Origin: Hyaloscypha bicolor E
Lineage: Eukaryota > Ascomycota > Leotiomycetes > Helotiales > Hyaloscyphaceae
Length of the DNA stretch: 64,000 bases
Direction: 5' to 3'
NCBI RefSeq assembly: GCF_002865645.1
Contig: NW_020194684.1
Location: 4,565,952-4,629,951, forward strand
In this document: positions 34,476 to 45,248 of the stretch, one piece after another
How positions within the stretch are numbered: the first letter of the stretch is position 1
Layout: each line of letters starts with the position of its first letter
The notes under the pieces: model-generated
The model's database searches: none
Told to the model about the DNA's origin: nothing
Seen by the model: the letters and a program-made list of their open reading frames with translations, nothing else
Made by a program: the position numbers and the translations under genes

Positions 34476-37400
34476 CTAGAAACTTTCTAAAAAATACAAA
34501 AAATAATACTTTTCTTTAATTATATATAAATTTTCTAATCCGGTATAATACTAGATTTCTCAAATATTTTATATATTTATATTATTTCTAAGGTTTTAAT
34601 TATATATTAAAGGCTATAGTCTTTTATATATAACTTCTTTTTCTATAATATTCTTCTATTTTATATATTTATTTTCTGTTTTATTTATACTTAATCTATT
34701 TCTTTATATCTAATTATATAATATTTATATTAATTAGATACTTAAAGGCATTTATTAGCTTCGATTTTATTATAGAATTAGTAGAATTTAATTCTTTTTT
34801 AATTTATTTAATTTCTATAATCTTTTATTATTTATATATCTAGTAAAAATATATTATATTAATTATTAAATACTTTTCTCGAGTAGTTTCTAATTTAATA
34901 AAATATTTATATAATAACTTTAAATCTATATAAACTATTAGTAATAGTTCTATTTCTAGTACTTTATTAATTATAAATTTAACTAAAGTACTTATATTAA
35001 AGCTATAAGCTATATTATAAAGTTCTAAAACTAGAATACTTCTAATAATTCTTTTATATTTAGTAAAGAACTAGTAAATAATATTAGTATATTTAGTTTT
35101 ATTTATTAGAATTTAAATATATTTAATTTAAGAAAAGAGATCTCTATTATTTATAAATAAAGTATTTATAAAAATAATTAAATATAAGAACTTTTTTACT
35201 AGTTTTATAAATCTTAATTCTCTAGTAATATTTTTAATTTATTATTAAATATATTTATTAAGTATTTTTATATTAGTTTTCGAGAATTTAATAACTAAAG
35301 TAATAATTAATAAGTTATATAAAGCTTCTAGTTAATAGACTAATATAATATATATTTCTCTAATATATTAGGTAATATATTAGTTTTTAATAAAAAGATC
35401 TTAATAAATAATATCTTTATTAAATTTGAGATTATAATTAATAATAAGGTATTTATATTTCTTAACTAAAAACTTAGTTTTTTAAAGCTTTAGTTATTTC
35501 GTTTTTATAAAATTATTAGTTCTAATAAATAGAATATTATTAGTTTAAAAACTAATAATTCCAAATAATTATTTATTATAAAAAAGGCAAGAATTATAAA
35601 TTAATTATTTTATAAAAAGCTTATTAATATAATAGAAATAATAAGTTTTAAACTAGTAATTCCTAGCTTCTAGTATATTATATAATAGTTTTATAACTTT
35701 TAAAACCGAATTATTATTTAGATTTAGCTTTCTAGTAAACTTATAAGATAAATTAATATAAAATTTATAATTAAGTAAAATTATTAATTAAATATAAACT
35801 TATAAAATATTTATTATTATAATAGTAATATTAAAAATAATTCTTTAACTAATATATTAAATAATAAATTATTATATTAATATTATATATTTCTTACTAT
35901 TATTATAAGCTTAAATAACTAGTCTTAATTTCTTAAACTCTTTTTTCATATTTTTATTTTTAATCTTATTAATAAACCAGAAGTTAAAAATATATATTTT
36001 CTTTAATACTTGAAATCTAGAAATAATCTTAAATATATTTTTTTCTAAAAAGCTAATAACTTTAATTTAATAAGAGTTTTTATATAAGTTATTATCCTAA
36101 AGAAATATTATAATATTTAAGGTTTTATAAGAGTATTTTTTATTATATTTTAGTAAAATAATAGAAATAGTAAAAGAAATTATATTTATATTACTTTTAG
36201 TCTTATTATAAAATTCAGAAATAGTTTTAGGTTTAGGGCTATTAATAATAACTTTAATATTTCTTATATAAAAGAGCTTTATAGAAATTAAATAAAAAGT
36301 AGTATTACTATATAATAGAGCTAGTATATAGTTCTTTCTATTAATAAATACTAGCTTATATAGTTTATTTTAATTACTAGAATAACTAGTATTTTCTTTA
36401 TATTATATAAAAATATTTGAATTTAAAAGAAGTTTATAAATATTAGTAATACTAGAACTATTTCGGGTATTTGAAATATTTATAATCTAGTATCTAGCTT
36501 AAATCTTCTAAATTTCTACTATTACTTTCTTAAATACTACTAATTATTATAATATAGTTAGTAATAAAGTATTATATTTAGTTATTTAAAATAAAATATT
36601 ATAAACTAAAAGAATTAAAATAATACTATTAGATTTAATAGAATTATTAATAGCTTTAAAAGCTATTTAAAATATAATATCTTTATTAATTCTATTAATT
36701 TCGGCTATAATAATAAAATAAGTATATTAAATTAGATTATAATAATATTTTATAATTCTAATAAAATTATAAGCTTTTATAAAAACGATTTTAATTTTAG
36801 TTTTTATAATATTTATAAATTAAATAAACTTCTTATTAATAAATTACTTTTCGATATTTATTATAATCTAATTAAGAGAATCTAAATAAATATTAATTTA
36901 ATATTACTTTAGGATATTTTAAGTATATAATATACTAATATTTTAAAGCTATTAGCCGGTTTAATATTAAATACTTTTATTAATAATATAAAATATAAAC
37001 TTACTAGAAATATAGAAAATATTAATAATAATGAAATAATTAAAGCTAATATTATCTTTTAGATTAAGCTTAAATTATTCTAGTAATTATTCGAATTTCT
37101 AGTATTATTTATAATACTTTATAAAGTATTTAAGGGCTTTTATATTAATATTATAGCCTATTTATTCTAGTATATTTTAAAGCTTACTAATAAATAAATA
37201 ACTAAAATAGTAATATAAATATTATAATTTAATTTTTATAAAAAAATAAGAATTATAAATAAAGCTTTATAAAATAGTATTTTAAAATAAGAAAAAGTAT
37301 CTAAAATATTATATTATAAATATAAAGTATTTATTAGAAGTAATAAGATAATTAGTAAGATTATTAAAATAGATTTCTAGCTTATTTATATTAGTTAAAC

Positions 37401-37898
37401 TAAATAGAAATAAAGTTTTTATAAATATAATATAAAATTATACTTACCTAATTAGTATTTTTATTATTATAGATTTAATAAAAAATATAAATCTAATACT
37501 AAACTAGATATTAACTTAATTTTTAGTATTTTTATTAAGTTTATTATTATTATTAGTTTATTATAAAGCTTAAAATTAGTTAGAACTAATAATTAAAAAT
37601 CTAAAGGCTCTAATATTAATTATAATTTTATAAAAGTAATAAGTATTATATCTTAATATATTATTAATTATAAATATCTAAATATTTTCTATTTATTTAA
37701 TAAACTTTAAAATATAGTTTTTATTTATTATTTAATATATATAAAAAAGAGAAATAAAGTTATTTATAAAAATATTAGTTATAGAAATAATAGAAATAGA
37801 GGCTATAGAAGTAATTAGAAAGCTTTTAATAAAAGTAAAATAGGAATTAGAATTATTTTTTAATTTTTAATTTATTTCTATTAATAAAGCTTTAAAAG

Positions 37899-38049
37899 TA
37901 TTATTTACTAGTTTATTTTATTCTTTTTATTATTCTTTTTTTCTTTAAATTTAGTAATATATTATATATAAATATTATTTACTAGTTTATTTTTATTCTT
38001 TTTATTATTCTTTTTTTCTTTAAATTTAGTAATATATTATATATAAATA
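37899..38049. repeat. 74-bp tandem duplication inside element I
   Basis: TATTATTTACTAGTTTATTT and the following about 55 bp occur twice back to back (copies start at 37899 and 37973), differing by about one base. The near identity in an otherwise mutated element shows that the duplication post-dates the RIP. Confidence 0.85.
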
Positions 38050-40189
38050 TTACTAAAGTATTTATTAAAGTTATAAGTATTTCGAGATCTAAATTAGTAA
38101 ATATTTCTATTTTTAAATTAAGTCTTTTTAGTTTTTTATTTCTCTAATATATATTTTTATAAGTAATATTTAGATTTCTTATATATAAAATATAACTTTA
38201 AAATATAATTATTATTATTATAAGACTTAAAATAGTTATTATAGGTTCTAAAGTTATAACTAGATTTATATTAATAATTTTCAAATAAATAATAATTTAA
38301 AGAATTTTAAATATAATATTATTAATTAGTAAAATAGGTTTTAATAATAATTTATTACTTTTTCTTATAAGTAGTAATAGATAATTAGAACTTATTAATA
38401 AGCTAGTTAAGATTATTAGAAAAGTTCGAGACTATATATTAGTATACTAATAAGCCTTAATAAAAAATAATAATCTTATTATATAGGAATTAAGTATTTT
38501 ATAAAATAAAAATAAAGCTATATTATAATTTATATAAGTTATTAATTAGTATTTAAATAAGCTTAAATATTATTTTTTTAGGGTTTTTTATTATTATAAT
38601 TATTAAGGTAATAATATTTTATTTATCTAAATTTTAATAATAATAACTAGAGTTTTTAAAAAAACTATAAATATTTATATAAGCCTCTTTATATATATAA
38701 TTCGAGAGCTAGTTATTATAGAAGTAGTCTTATACTAGGCTTTTTAATATAGTAGGAAAAGCTCTTACTAATATCTTTTCTAAAAGCTTTATATATTAGT
38801 AAATATTAAAGAAAATAATAAGTTTTTAATTAAAATTACTATTAGTTTTATTATATTTTTATATCTTAATATATATTTTTACTATTTCTCTAATTAGTTT
38901 TATAATAAGAAAGCTAGTTAAAGAATTATTTAAAAATAATAGAAATAATAAAAATCCGTTATTATTAATTCTTTATAGTCTAATACTAGTAGAAATAATT
39001 ATAAATAATAAAGAAATATAAGTAATAATTAATTTAGTTTATTAATTTCTTATAATACTATTATTAAGAAATATATATAATAAAGTAATAGAGTTTATAT
39101 TAAAGTCTAGTCTAATAATAATAATATTAGCTATAGTTTAGATATATTACTTTTTTCCTTAAATAATATTAGCTAAAAACTATATAATAGTAAGTTTCTT
39201 ATTATTTTATTTAATATAAATACTATTATATTATAAAGTAGCTTATAATTAATATAATATATATTAATCTAGATAATTAAGTATTTTAAGATTAAAATTA
39301 TTAAAATTATTTTTAAATAATTTCTAGAAATTATTATTAGTTAACTTCTTTACTTTATACTAAAATAGTCTAGTATTAAGGTAATTTAGGACTTCCTTAT
39401 TATTATAAGTAATTAGATTAATTTTTTTTATTTCTTTATTTATATATATTTATCTTATAATTCTACTATATTAAATCTCTAGAGCTAAACCCTTACTTAT
39501 ATATATATAATTTATAATAAGAGAGGTTTAAAATAAGGTAATTTATAATAAGTTTATAAAAAGAGTTTAGTAGTAAAGGTATTTAGATATTTAAATACCT
39601 AATTTAAATACCTGGTTTAGATACTAGATATCTAGATATCTAGAAGTATTTAAAGTATTAAAGTAAATATTTTACTCTTAAATATTTTATTTATAATAAG
39701 AAATTTAAGAAATGAAATATTATAATTCTGGGAGGGTCTAAAGCTTTAAAAAGCTCTAAGAATATATATAGGATATATATTTTAGAGAAAGAATTCTATA
39801 AATATAAGTATTATATAAGTAGAAAAGATAGTTTCTAAAAAAGTAGTTTTAGGGCTAAAAGAAATTAGTTTAAAGAATAATAAATAATTAAATAAATGAA
39901 TAATTAAATAGCTAACTATTTATTAATTAGTAAAAACTAAAGTTTTCTTTTTTTAGGCTACTAGATACTTTTTTATAAAGTTAATAATAATTTCCCTTTT
40001 TAATAAAATAGTTCTTAGTTTTTAGTAAAAACTAGTTATTTTTTTATTTAGACTACCGGATGCTTTTTTATAGAATTAATAAATAATTTCCCTTTTTAAT
40101 ATAAACTAATTTAATTTTACTATAAGCTATTAGATATTTTTTTAACTTAAAAAATTCTATTCTCTAATCTATATATATAAACTAATTAG

Positions 40190-40335
40190 TATTAGTTTAT
40201 TAGTAATATATAATATTATTATATAAATATAAAAATACTAGTTATATTAGTTAGTAAAATTATTATTATTTAGAAATAGAAATTATAATATTATAGTATT
40301 AATATATAATTTCTAAAGAAATAGCTATATTAATA
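40190..40335 (-). repeat. 5' LTR of element I, internally deleted
   Basis: 146 bp compared with 271 bp for the partner LTR. The central 125 bp is missing between ...ATAATTTCTAAA and GAAATAGCTATATTAATA. The partner has AAGAAAT/AAAGAAAT at both junctions, pointing to a short-homology deletion. Confidence 0.75.
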
Positions 40336-41290
40336 ATAATAATTATATAATCTTATATTATATAAATAATTTAACTAGTAACTAGTTTTTATTAAGCTTA
40401 ATAATTTTAGAAATTATATATTAATATTATAATACTATAATTCTTATATATTATTATATATTTTTAAAGTTTTATTTTTAATTTTATTTAAATAATTATA
40501 TAAATAAAATTATTAATATTTAAAATTTAATTTTTTCTTTTTAAAATATTTCTTTATAATAATAAAATAAATTTATTTTATAAATATTTTTATTTTACTA
40601 TATTTAAAATAAAACTAATATTTTAATAAAGCCTAAAAAAATAAATTTATTATTATAATAAAATTAAAGTAATAGCTAGAATTTTAAAAATCTAAAAATC
40701 TTATATATTAAAAATACTAAATTAAAAAGAAACGATTTTTTTTTTAGCTAAAACTATTAAAATTGTCACGATTCCCAGATGCCCGGTATCTGAGATGCCT
40801 CGCCAGATGCCAGATGCCTCCTAGGCGCACGTGACGCGGCCGCCTCGCTAGGGAAATATGCTTGGAATGTACTGGAGATATTTAGAAGGCTAAGCCCCTT
40901 CGGGACTAGCACACTATGGGGTGCATATACTCCCTCGCGGCCTCCTGTATTCTAGTTTTCCCTTCCTTAGCTTTAAATCGTCTTTGTAAGGGACCTTCTA
41001 CCTTGCTTTCCAAGCCCTGAATACCATACCCGTAACAAAAATACTAATTAATTAAGTTTACTAATTATATAATAGCTATTTTTTTCTAGCTTTAGCTAAT
41101 ATTATTATATTTATATAATTTTCGGAATTTTTTCTTTCTTAATAGCTTTATAAATTAGAATTTATTAAATTAAAGTTTTTAAAAATAAAATTACTTTTAT
41201 TAAAGTTTTTTTTAATTTTTATTTATTTTTATTTAATAAGTCTTATAATTAAATAAAATAGTATTAAAAGTTCGAATCCGATTTCTTTTA
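40336..41290 (-). other. LTR fragment and partial chromovirus relic, RIP-degraded
   Basis: 40336-40440 is a plus-oriented copia LTR fragment. 40440-41290 matches the part of gypsy C at about 19.9-20.5 kb (shared: TTTTCGGAA..TTTTTCTTTC, AAATAAAATAGTATTAAAAG). The relic is interrupted by the solo LTR below and ends abruptly about 190 bp from the stop codon of the transporter gene. Confidence 0.6.
40764..41037 (+). repeat. Solo gypsy LTR, un-mutated, TSD AAAAT
   Basis: 274 bp, TGTCACGATTCC...CCCGTAACA, with perfect TG..CA ends. It is flanked by AAAAT at 40759-40763 and 41038-41042. It is the same LTR family and length as the 3' LTR of A. It contains CACGTGACGCGGCCGCC and normal GC content. A solo LTR is the product of recombination between the two LTRs of a complete insertion. 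Confidence 0.9.
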
Positions 41291-41483
41291 AAGTAAGATC
41301 GAGATAATGAGATCAGATTGCTGGATCTAAGAGCTATAATTGGCTGCTTTATACAGGAAAGCGACAGTTCCCCAAGACCCACCGCCTTCCTCAAAACCCA
41401 CACCTTCTGCTAGACATACCAGACTATCTGGCATGTCTGTTTGTTTGTTTGTATACCATCACCTAAGGCCATTGTCTATCTCT

Positions 41484-43627
41484 CTATTGGCCACCCTGAT
41501 CGTGCTCCACAGAAGATCCTCCATCATCGTCGAAACGGCCATTGCTAGTTGTCGCATCCTCATTCTCATCTGTCTTTCGTAGCTGGACACGGCAGACCGC
41601 CATAATAATCAGAAAAAACAACGCGGCCACAACATAGAATGGCAAAGCAAGCCAACGGCCACCTGCGCGCATTCCCACTTTGAATGTCATAGCAAGAATC
41701 GGGCCTGCGATCATCCCTCCCGCACCAGAAACCACAGCGACGCCAGTATAGACCGTACTAACCTGGTGAGGTGGTATGAGTGAAGTCAGGAGACTGCGCA
41801 TTGCGACCTCTATCCCATCACCAAGGGTGAGCACTGAGATTGAAGCGATCAAAACAAGCGTTTCGGACGATAATGCGAAAAGAAGTGACCCAAAAGCCAA
41901 GATGATGGCACTAGCGCGCACCATGATCAGGTCCTTCGCAGATGGAAGAACGTGCATTCTTTCTATTAGGATCCTGTCCAAGAGAGGGAGTAAGATCAGG
42001 AAGACGATAACATCCAGGCCGGAGGGGAGGCTGGAAACAATAAGGGCCCCCTTCTCAAGGCATTAAATCATCGGAGCTGTAGCAGTGAATTGGGGTGACT
42101 CACGCGCGAATAGCTCCAGCCAAAAAATTTCCGCACGTATTGCAGTTCAAGCGTGCTTGACTGGTCCGCAATCCCTGAAAGAAAAAAGGCAGACATCAGG
42201 AGCATAATGTTCGTGCTCTTGAACACAACGCCTTTCAATATGTTCAATCTCGTCCAGAGGTCCTGGAATTCATCGCGAAGTCTTTTGGTGCCATTCCTAG
42301 CAGGCTGCGTGAGGATCGTGCTTGTGTCGACATAGCAAGGCCTGGCCTTCATCGTTTCCGGGAGAAGCAGGATTAGTAGAGGAGAGAGGGAGAAGATACC
42401 GACAGCGATCATTATCGGGAGCCAAGAACTTATTCTCATCAACGTGGCAGCCATCGTATTGCCTGTGACTTCACCTAGGAGGCTGCTAGCTGAGATCAAG
42501 TAGAACGCGTTTGCCCTAGGAGTGGTGAGTCAAGCATGACTAACCTTAACAGACAACGCGAGTGTCAGTGAAGTTAAGGTCGATTTTTGACTTACCGATC
42601 CGCCGGCTCGAGAAAATCTGCCAACACTGAGGCTCCAATCAGTTACTTATCGCTCTGCGCAATGACTTAAGATAGGAAAAGAAATCTGGAGTTGAAGTCG
42701 AGACGGTGTGGTGTTCCATGAGGAACTATGGTTTATCCCTGGTGCGAAAAGGCATCAGTCATTTGTGAAGAATTTGGCCACGTACTCGTGTAAAGCATCG
42801 AATTTGTCACTGATATACCTCCTCCCAGGATTTGCAGTAGCGGTGTTATCCAGATAATCCGAAGTCTGAAGACTTGCGGAAGCCAACCTGTTCATAGGCG
42901 CTGTGTAAGCTCACGAAGTTATAAGTGGAAGACGGACCACCTACAGATCAAAACGTCGATAAGCACCTCGGCTGCGATTCCAATCATACTCATGAGCATG
43001 ATTGGCTTGCGGCCAAAGGTCTCGGCGAGGATTCCGTACGGGACAGCCAGGACGAGAGCTATCAAAACGACATCCGATATCAGCATTTGCGCAATAAAGA
43101 AGCATTTCAGCGGTCGTTTTGCATATTCCGACATCTGTCCGTTCAATATTCCGAGCAACGCACTCATATATACTACGCGAGCGTACTGATCTAGCCATGA
43201 GTCAGGAAAACTTACAGGGTAGCATATCCAGCGTATCTTTGAACTGTGTCAAAATTGCCAGTTCTGATTGCACGGCATCCACGACACAACTGGAACTAGC
43301 TTTCATCCGATCGGTTCGGTTTGATGTAAGAACTGCTGAATTACTCATATAGTAAGCGTTGCAGATGATGTGCTCAAAGATTTCAATCTGTGGTGCGTCG
43401 ATTAAGCAGAATGCGAAATCGATAATGAAGACGACGAGAGTGATTAGAATGACGAAGTGGGTCTTGATGTAACTTCGTTTCTTTGCAGCCGCTCTACGAT
43501 TCACAAGAGTACTGGCTGTCGTGTTTGTTACATCATCACCATCATCGCGGCGATGACTTGCGAGCAGCGACGCTGTCTCATCGACTGCGTGGTGCGCATG
43601 TTGGGTATCGTACTCGGAGGATGGCAT
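41484..43627 (-). CDS. Major facilitator superfamily transporter, intact, six exons, about 545 aa
   Basis: A proton-coupled or facilitative plasma-membrane carrier of the fungal efflux-type MFS; its substrate is unknown. Exons on the minus strand: 43627-43216, 43058-42945, 42887-42786, 42626-42596, 42515-42104, 42050-41484. Introns of 157, 57, 159, 80 and 53 nt have donors GTAAGT, GTAGGT, GTACGT, GTAAGT and GTGAGT; phases agree throughout (1,1,1,2,0). The last acceptor is ambiguous by one codon. The start is ATG 43627 (GCAAAATGCC); the upstream open frame has only a TTG. The product has a hydrophilic N-terminus (about residues 1-55), TM1 about 57-78, MFS motif A GILAETFGRKP at 146-156, then GGGISVTNSMLYTMLADFLE, a charged central loop (KARP...NGTKRLRDEF), a second six-helix half and an acidic tail. 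There is no RIP damage. Position beside a P450 suggests, but does not show, metabolite export. Confidence 0.88.
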
Positions 43628-43745
43628 TTTGCGCAAAGATTGTTGGTGTTGATAAGTGTGAGATGTTCCCCAGGCAGATGCACAGGGTGTACTCACCTCC
43701 GCAGTCTGGTTGGCCACAGTGACCAAAAGGCTCAATGCCTAATTA
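43628..43745. promoter_or_regulatory. 5' flank of the transporter gene, cut short by AT-rich DNA
   Basis: Only about 120 bp of normal-composition sequence precedes the start codon. It includes CAACACCAACAATC just before the ATG, typical of a fungal 5' UTR. RIP-type sequence begins at about 43746, so promoter elements must lie within AT-rich DNA or have been lost. Regulation is therefore uncertain. Confidence 0.4.
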
Positions 43746-43942
43746 GGCCCTATTTATAAGGCCTTAGCTAAATATTTCAACTCTACTATATTAACTCTCC
43801 TAAATAACTATATAAATTACAGGTTCATATAAATTACTATAACTTAATCTAAGTCATTTATACTTTTATTTTAATTACTAATAATTTTAAATATATTTAA
43901 ATTAAGTTTTTAATTATTTAAAAAAAAATTATAAATTTTTTT

Positions 43943-44205
43943 TATTATAAATATAATATTTAAAGCTTAAAAAGCAAAATAAAAGATTTCTTATAAAGAG
44001 AATTTAAAGTTAGAAAAGAGAAAACTAAAATATAAAAAACTATAATATATATAGAATTATATATAATTTAAGAATATATAATAAATCTCGAATATTATAA
44101 ATACTAATTAGAGAAATTAATAGTTTTTTTAATATTATAATTATATTATTATTTATATTATAAGTATTAGATTTATAAATTACTAATTATATATATATTA
44201 TTAGG
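43943..44205 (-). repeat. RIP-mutated gypsy LTR (A/H family)
   Basis: TATTATAAATATAATATTTAAAGC and the following text match, in order, the minus-oriented LTR of H at 61906 (TGTTACGGGTACGGTATTCA...), with C-to-T and G-to-A changes. The right boundary is approximate. Confidence 0.65.
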
Positions 44206-44228
44206 GCCTCTTATTTAGAAAAGGCTTT

Positions 44229-44513
44229 TATTAGTATAGCTATTTCTTTGGGAATTATATATATAATTACGAGATATAAGTAATAAGATATAAATAATAA
44301 GATATGAAATATAAGATATAATTATATAATCTTATATTTTATTAGTAACTTAACTAGTAAACTAGATTTCTTTAGGCTTAGTAAATTTAGGAATTATATA
44401 TTAATATTATAATACTATAATTCTTATTTCTAAATAATAATAACTTTACTAACTAATATAACTAGTATTTTTATATTTATATAATAATATTATATATTAT
44501 TAGTAAACTAATA
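44229..44513 (+). repeat. 5' LTR of element G
   Basis: About 285 bp, TATTAGTATAGC...AAACTAATA, the same family as the LTRs of E, F and I. The ends derive from TGTCGG/CCGACA-type termini. Confidence 0.75.
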
Positions 44514-44997
44514 TTAATTAGTTTATATATATAAATTAAAGAAGATTTTAGATTAGTCCTAAAAATATTTAGTAGCCTAAAACAAATCTAGTTTATTTTA
44601 TATTAAAGAAGAGAACTATTTATTAATTTTATAAAAGCATTTAGTAGCCTATAAAAAAGATATCTAACTCTTACTAATTAATAAATAGTTAGCCATTTAA
44701 CTAATTAATTATTTAATTTCTATTATTTTTTAAAACTAATTTCTTTTAGTTCTAAGACTACTTTCTTAGAAACTATCTTTTCTACTTATATAATACTTGT
44801 ATTTATAAAACTTTTTCTCTAAAATATATATCTTATATATATTCTTAAAGCTCTTTAACTACTACTTCGATTTTATTATTAAATTAAGTTCTTTAAGCTT
44901 TAGATCTTCCCGGAATTATAATATTTTACTTCCTAAATTTCTTATTATAAATAAAATATTTAAGGGCAAAATATTTACTTTAATATTTTTAATACTT

Positions 44998-45248
44998 TTA
45001 GGTATCTGAAATATCTGGTATTTTAATTAGATATCTAATATTTAAACTAGATATCTAATATCTTAACTAGATATCTAAATTAGGTATCTGGTATCTTAAC
45101 TAGATATCTGAACTAGATATCTAATATTTTAATTAGATATCTAAACCAGATATCTAATATCTTAACTAGGTATCTAAATCAGGTATTTAGTATCTTAATT
45201 AGATATCTAGTATCTTAATTAGGTATCTAAATTAGGTATCTAGATATT
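44998..45248 (+). repeat. Tandem array of AGATATCTAATATCTTAACT-type units (element G)
   Basis: About ten or more diverged copies of a roughly 20-bp unit built on TATCTAGTATCTTAACTAGA. The equivalent place in E (48390-48430) has only two or three units, and I has a short version near 39590-39660, so the array expanded in G. Confidence 0.75.

Larger units (their letters stand above)
34205..40335 (-). mobile_element. Ty1/copia element I, minus strand, TSD ATAAT, RIP-degraded
   Basis: 6131 bp, bounded by ATAAT at 34200-34204 and 40336-40340. The minus strand of 35640-35760 matches the RT-RNase H region of element E near 51.9 kb (CTTATAAGCTTACTAGAGAG and following). It is thus the same copia family as E, F and G in opposite orientation, with gag toward 38-40 kb. 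The frames are destroyed by RIP. The right (5') LTR has an internal deletion. Confidence 0.8.

Noticed and set aside
41268..41282. AGTTCGAATCCGATT, resembling a tRNA T-arm
   Set aside because: No acceptor, D or anticodon arms around it. The same place in gypsy C (near 20475-20500) has a mutated equivalent, so it is retroelement sequence.
43628..43735. 36-residue N-terminal extension of the transporter
   Set aside because: It would begin at TTG (43733-43735). The ATG at 43627 has a good context and gives a typical hydrophilic N-terminus.
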